From Chondrilla cf. caribensis (Eukaryota > Porifera > Demospongiae > Chondrillida > Chondrillidae), in the NCBI GenBank assembly GCA_964020155.1, contig OZ026546.1, positions 1,141,414-1,205,413 of the forward strand: a stretch of 64,000 bases of DNA, written 5' to 3'. The first letter of the stretch is position 1. Each line of letters starts with the position of its first letter. The notes under the pieces were generated by a model. It searched no databases, was not told the DNA's origin, and saw only the letters and a list, made by a program, of their open reading frames with translations. The translations under genes were made by a program, and so were the position numbers. Shown here in pieces: positions 60,814 to 64,000 of the stretch.

Positions 60814-61556
60814 GATCCGCTGTGTTCAGCTGTATGTATTGTGCTTTGATAATTTGAGGTACTCACAAAGTATGAAAATTTCACATGCACGTACGTATGT
60901 AAGTACGTAATGTACTGTACAGTGTACATACATATGTATGTAAGTATAAACGTATGTATGTACAAGTGCATGTATGTGCACATACGTACGTATGTACCTT
61001 TGTATAGTTGGAAGTTTCCAGATAGTAGCACAGCCCTGAAGCATATGTACAGTAGGTCCTCACTGGTCCACCCCAGTGCTGCAATATGGCTGGTTGTGTG
61101 AAATGGACAGATACATAACTGCGAAATATGCGCAATAAGAGCAGAAGTTTGTGAAGTGTCATTGAAATGCATTATTTCATCCACTCTGTGTCTTTCCCTA
61201 CAATTTTCTCCAGCGAGTTGTTTGAATGGGTTTCATTTTCATTTTTATGGATATACAAATCTGAATATTATGAACATTTTTTCACTCGGTGCATTATTTT
61301 TACACTAATGACACTATATTACTGAAGAATACAAAGTGAATCACCAACAGTTTCAATGTCTGTTATGCAGGAAAACAACATCAGTATGTAAAACATTTCT
61401 AACTGGTTACAATGGCTATTGTGAATGATAATGATGCTTGATTACAATGCAATACTTAAAGTTGCTTGAAAACCGGACTACGAATGGTCCTATACCTAAG
61501 CTAATACATAACACATGTGACAACATATTGATGTAACATGTATGGAAGTACGGAAC

Positions 61557-62759
61557 TTAAAATGTGGACTCAAATGTATCAACCCTAATAAAAATGCAGT
61601 CATTTTTGAGGTATTGACAGTTTTTGTCTGCATCAAATCTGATGTCATTGTGAGCAATGAATTGAGAAAACCCGCAACCTCTATTTGCTTTCATTGTTAC
61701 ACGTTTCCTCAGTTCTTGTGATACCTTTCCAGGTGACCACAGTGTGCGTGTGTAGTGGGTTTTATCCTCAAGTTGATTGAGTAAGCTAACAACGATTCTT
61801 CCCTCAAAAGGAAACTTTAGATTACTGTCATCGTCTCCCTTCATTAGATGTCCATAGAGTGATATATGAGTATCTTCACCTGCACCTTTGCCATTCATGT
61901 ACACACCTAGCTGCATTTTGTATCCTCCAAAATGGGAGAAAATAGGCTTACTCTTATAATATTTATTGTCGTTCTTCATCTGCTCAAAGTTGTCCCACTG
62001 GATGACCCATGGGGAGCAAGGGTAGCAGGTGGGGGCATTGATCAACCACGGTCGGAACGAGAGAGGGAGAGTGCTCAGATCAGGTTTAGTTGAAGACTGG
62101 AAGCATCTCATTTGACATTTGAACATTGCTAATTGAGCGTCCATGGACTTTCTGAAGTGGAAAGTGTCATCTGAAGAATGCATTTCAATCTTCCTTCTCT
62201 TGACCGCTGTGTTACATCCGAACATCTCATACTTACAGGAGACATACTCTTCTGGACATTTTGTTGAGAGGTGCTTTTGTAGGTCTTTTCTTTTGACAAC
62301 AGTCCGACACCCAGCTGGACACGGGAGTGAAAAGTTGCCACACGACACAAAATGCTTTTCAAGAACCCCATCGAATGGTCCTTTGAGTATCTCTCCACAT
62401 CCTTGCGGGCACTCCACTTCTTGGTGTTCACACCTCTTGTTCAAGTGTTCCTCGGCATCTCCTAATTCTCCCTCCCACTCACATCCTTTCTCAAAATGCG
62501 GGCACTTGACTCTCAGAGCCTTTAGCACTTTAGTACTGCTTCGATCAGGACTAGTTGTGAACCATGTTCGACATGTTGGGCATGCTTCTTCATCTTCGAT
62601 GCAGTTCCCACAGAACAAGTGGTCACAACTGGTTGAAACTGGTTCTTCCACGAGTTCAAGACAAATGGCACACTTTAATTCTTCCAAAATACGAACTGAA
62701 GTGTCAACAAACGTATATTCCACTCCTTTGTAGCTATACTTCGGTGGACTGACGGCCAT
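61557..62759 (-). CDS. TRAF-like RING finger / TRAF zinc finger / MATH protein, copy B
   Basis: Same 400-residue length and architecture as copy A, and all eight RING ligands are kept. Differences include EDEEACPTC for KDQQACPTC in the RING loop, EEHLNKRC for NEHLNKKC in the first zinc finger, and several changes near the MATH-domain end (SQELRKRVTMKANRGCGFSQ). An in-frame ATG upstream (62891) would add 44 residues. Copy A has a stop (TGA) where copy B has CGA just before MAVSPP, so the shared start at 62759 is preferred. No introns. Confidence 0.9.
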   Translation of the reverse strand: MAVSPPKYSYKGVEYTFVDTSVRILEELKCAICLELVEEPVSTSCDHLFCGNCIEDEEACPTCRTWFTTSPDRSSTKVLKALRVKCPHFEKGCEWEGELGDAEEHLNKRCEHQEVECPQGCGEILKGPFDGVLEKHFVSCGNFSLPCPAGCRTVVKRKDLQKHLSTKCPEEYVSCKYEMFGCNTAVKRRKIEMHSSDDTFHFRKSMDAQLAMFKCQMRCFQSSTKPDLSTLPLSFRPWLINAPTCYPCSPWVIQWDNFEQMKNDNKYYKSKPIFSHFGGYKMQLGVYMNGKGAGEDTHISLYGHLMKGDDDSNLKFPFEGRIVVSLLNQLEDKTHYTRTLWSPGKVSQELRKRVTMKANRGCGFSQFIAHNDIRFDADKNCQYLKNDCIFIRVDTFESTF

Positions 62760-63204
62760 GTTTCGCTGACTAAGCATTGTTTTCATTACAACTATGAATA
62801 TGATTGAGGTAGCTCCTCCCAATTCCTTATATGTGAATAGAGGCATGTCTGGTATTTCGCCCAAGTACATAAGACTCTTGGTATGACCCAAGATGGGATT
62901 CTAACTTTTTCTTGTATGTAACTCAAAGTGGAAACTACCATAATTCATTAGTATGTGCATACATATCCCTACTATATCATTGTGTTTGCCTATATATTCT
63001 GTACATATGTAATAGTTATATCCTGCCTAGGTGTGCTGCAGCAGATATAAAGTGCTAATTGATTATGAGGGCGAAGCCCGAGGTAATCTATTAGCAAATA
63101 CATACATACCAATATAAGAGGCTCAGTTGGTATATGTACAAAGATATGTACGTAGTTGTGGTATTCTCTGCAGTCTCTCAATCCTCATTATATTCATATA
63201 TACA

Positions 63205-63613
<409 letters not shown>

Positions 63614-63645
63614 GCACGTACGTATATGCAAGCACAAAACTCTAT

Positions 63646-64000
63646 CACCCTTCATTCCTCACTTTCACTGCCTGTGTAACTGCTTTGTTGTTGTATCCAT
63701 CAAAATTACTATATATGTGCATGCATGTGCCCAGAAGACCTGTTGAAATATGAGTCTGTACACTATGAATAGTGCTGTTGTACTACAGTCTGACTGTACA
63801 GTCTCACCTCACTGATCACACACAATGTTGTGATTAACCTTTGCTGTGATGTGGACAATGAAGCAATTGACAATGCTCTCTAATTCATCCATTATTTGTT
63901 GTGCACATCTGAAGCTACAGTGCTTGCAAGAAACTAATGTGGTTGATCCGCTGTGTTCAGCTGTATGTATTGTACTTTGATAATTTGAGGTACTCACAAA
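63646..64000. repeat. TRAF tandem array, start of unit 3
   Basis: Matches 57895-58256 ('ccttcattcctcacttt', 'gtgcccagaagacctgttga', 'gtgttcagctgtatgtattg') and runs off the right edge. It predicts a third TRAF-like gene about 0.7 to 2 kb beyond the window. Confidence 0.8.

Noticed and set aside
62760..62891. 44-residue N-terminal extension of TRAF copy B
   Set aside because: Copy A has an in-frame stop at the same place, and similarity begins to look coding only from MAVSPP.

Overview
The window is eukaryotic, from an animal. Genes are split by short introns with canonical GT-AG junctions. They include metazoan-type NFRKB, a two-pore-type channel, TRAF-like RING proteins and galaxin-like double-cysteine secreted proteins. 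With the short introns, the very dense (TG)n and TACG-rich simple repeats and many small palindromic elements, this fits a non-bilaterian animal, most likely a demosponge. A cnidarian cannot be excluded from sequence alone. Exons were joined by eye using splice sites, codon phase and remembered family motifs.

Layout. 288-3578 (-): 5' half of a mitochondrial GABA aminotransferase (ABAT), running off the left edge. 5352-16332 (+): a complete 13-exon cytochrome P450 of 501 codons, its introns swollen by TG arrays and a duplicated piece of exon 2. 17.3-35.1 kb (-): a galaxin-like cluster with three intact two-exon genes and two broken copies. It is embedded in diverged segmental duplications, a LINE fragment, Penelope-like and hAT relics, minisatellites and dead copies of the P450 haem-binding exon. 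36862-46218 (-): a complete 13-exon NFRKB (INO80 complex) gene of 818 codons. 47053-49442 (-): a two-exon sugar transporter (SLC2/GLUT-like). 51593-58000 (+): first repeat of a two-pore-channel-like protein; a second repeat was not found. 58.2-64.0 kb: a tandem array whose unit carries a single-exon RING/TRAF-zinc-finger/MATH gene on the minus strand. There are two complete copies and the start of a third unit at the right edge.

The genes do not form one pathway. The conserved single-copy genes (ABAT, NFRKB, transporter) look like ordinary housekeeping neighbours. The two lineage-specific expansions, galaxin-like and TRAF-like, are the dynamic parts. A recurring feature is long TG arrays, read in the sense direction, that begin at or just after 5' splice sites in three unrelated genes.
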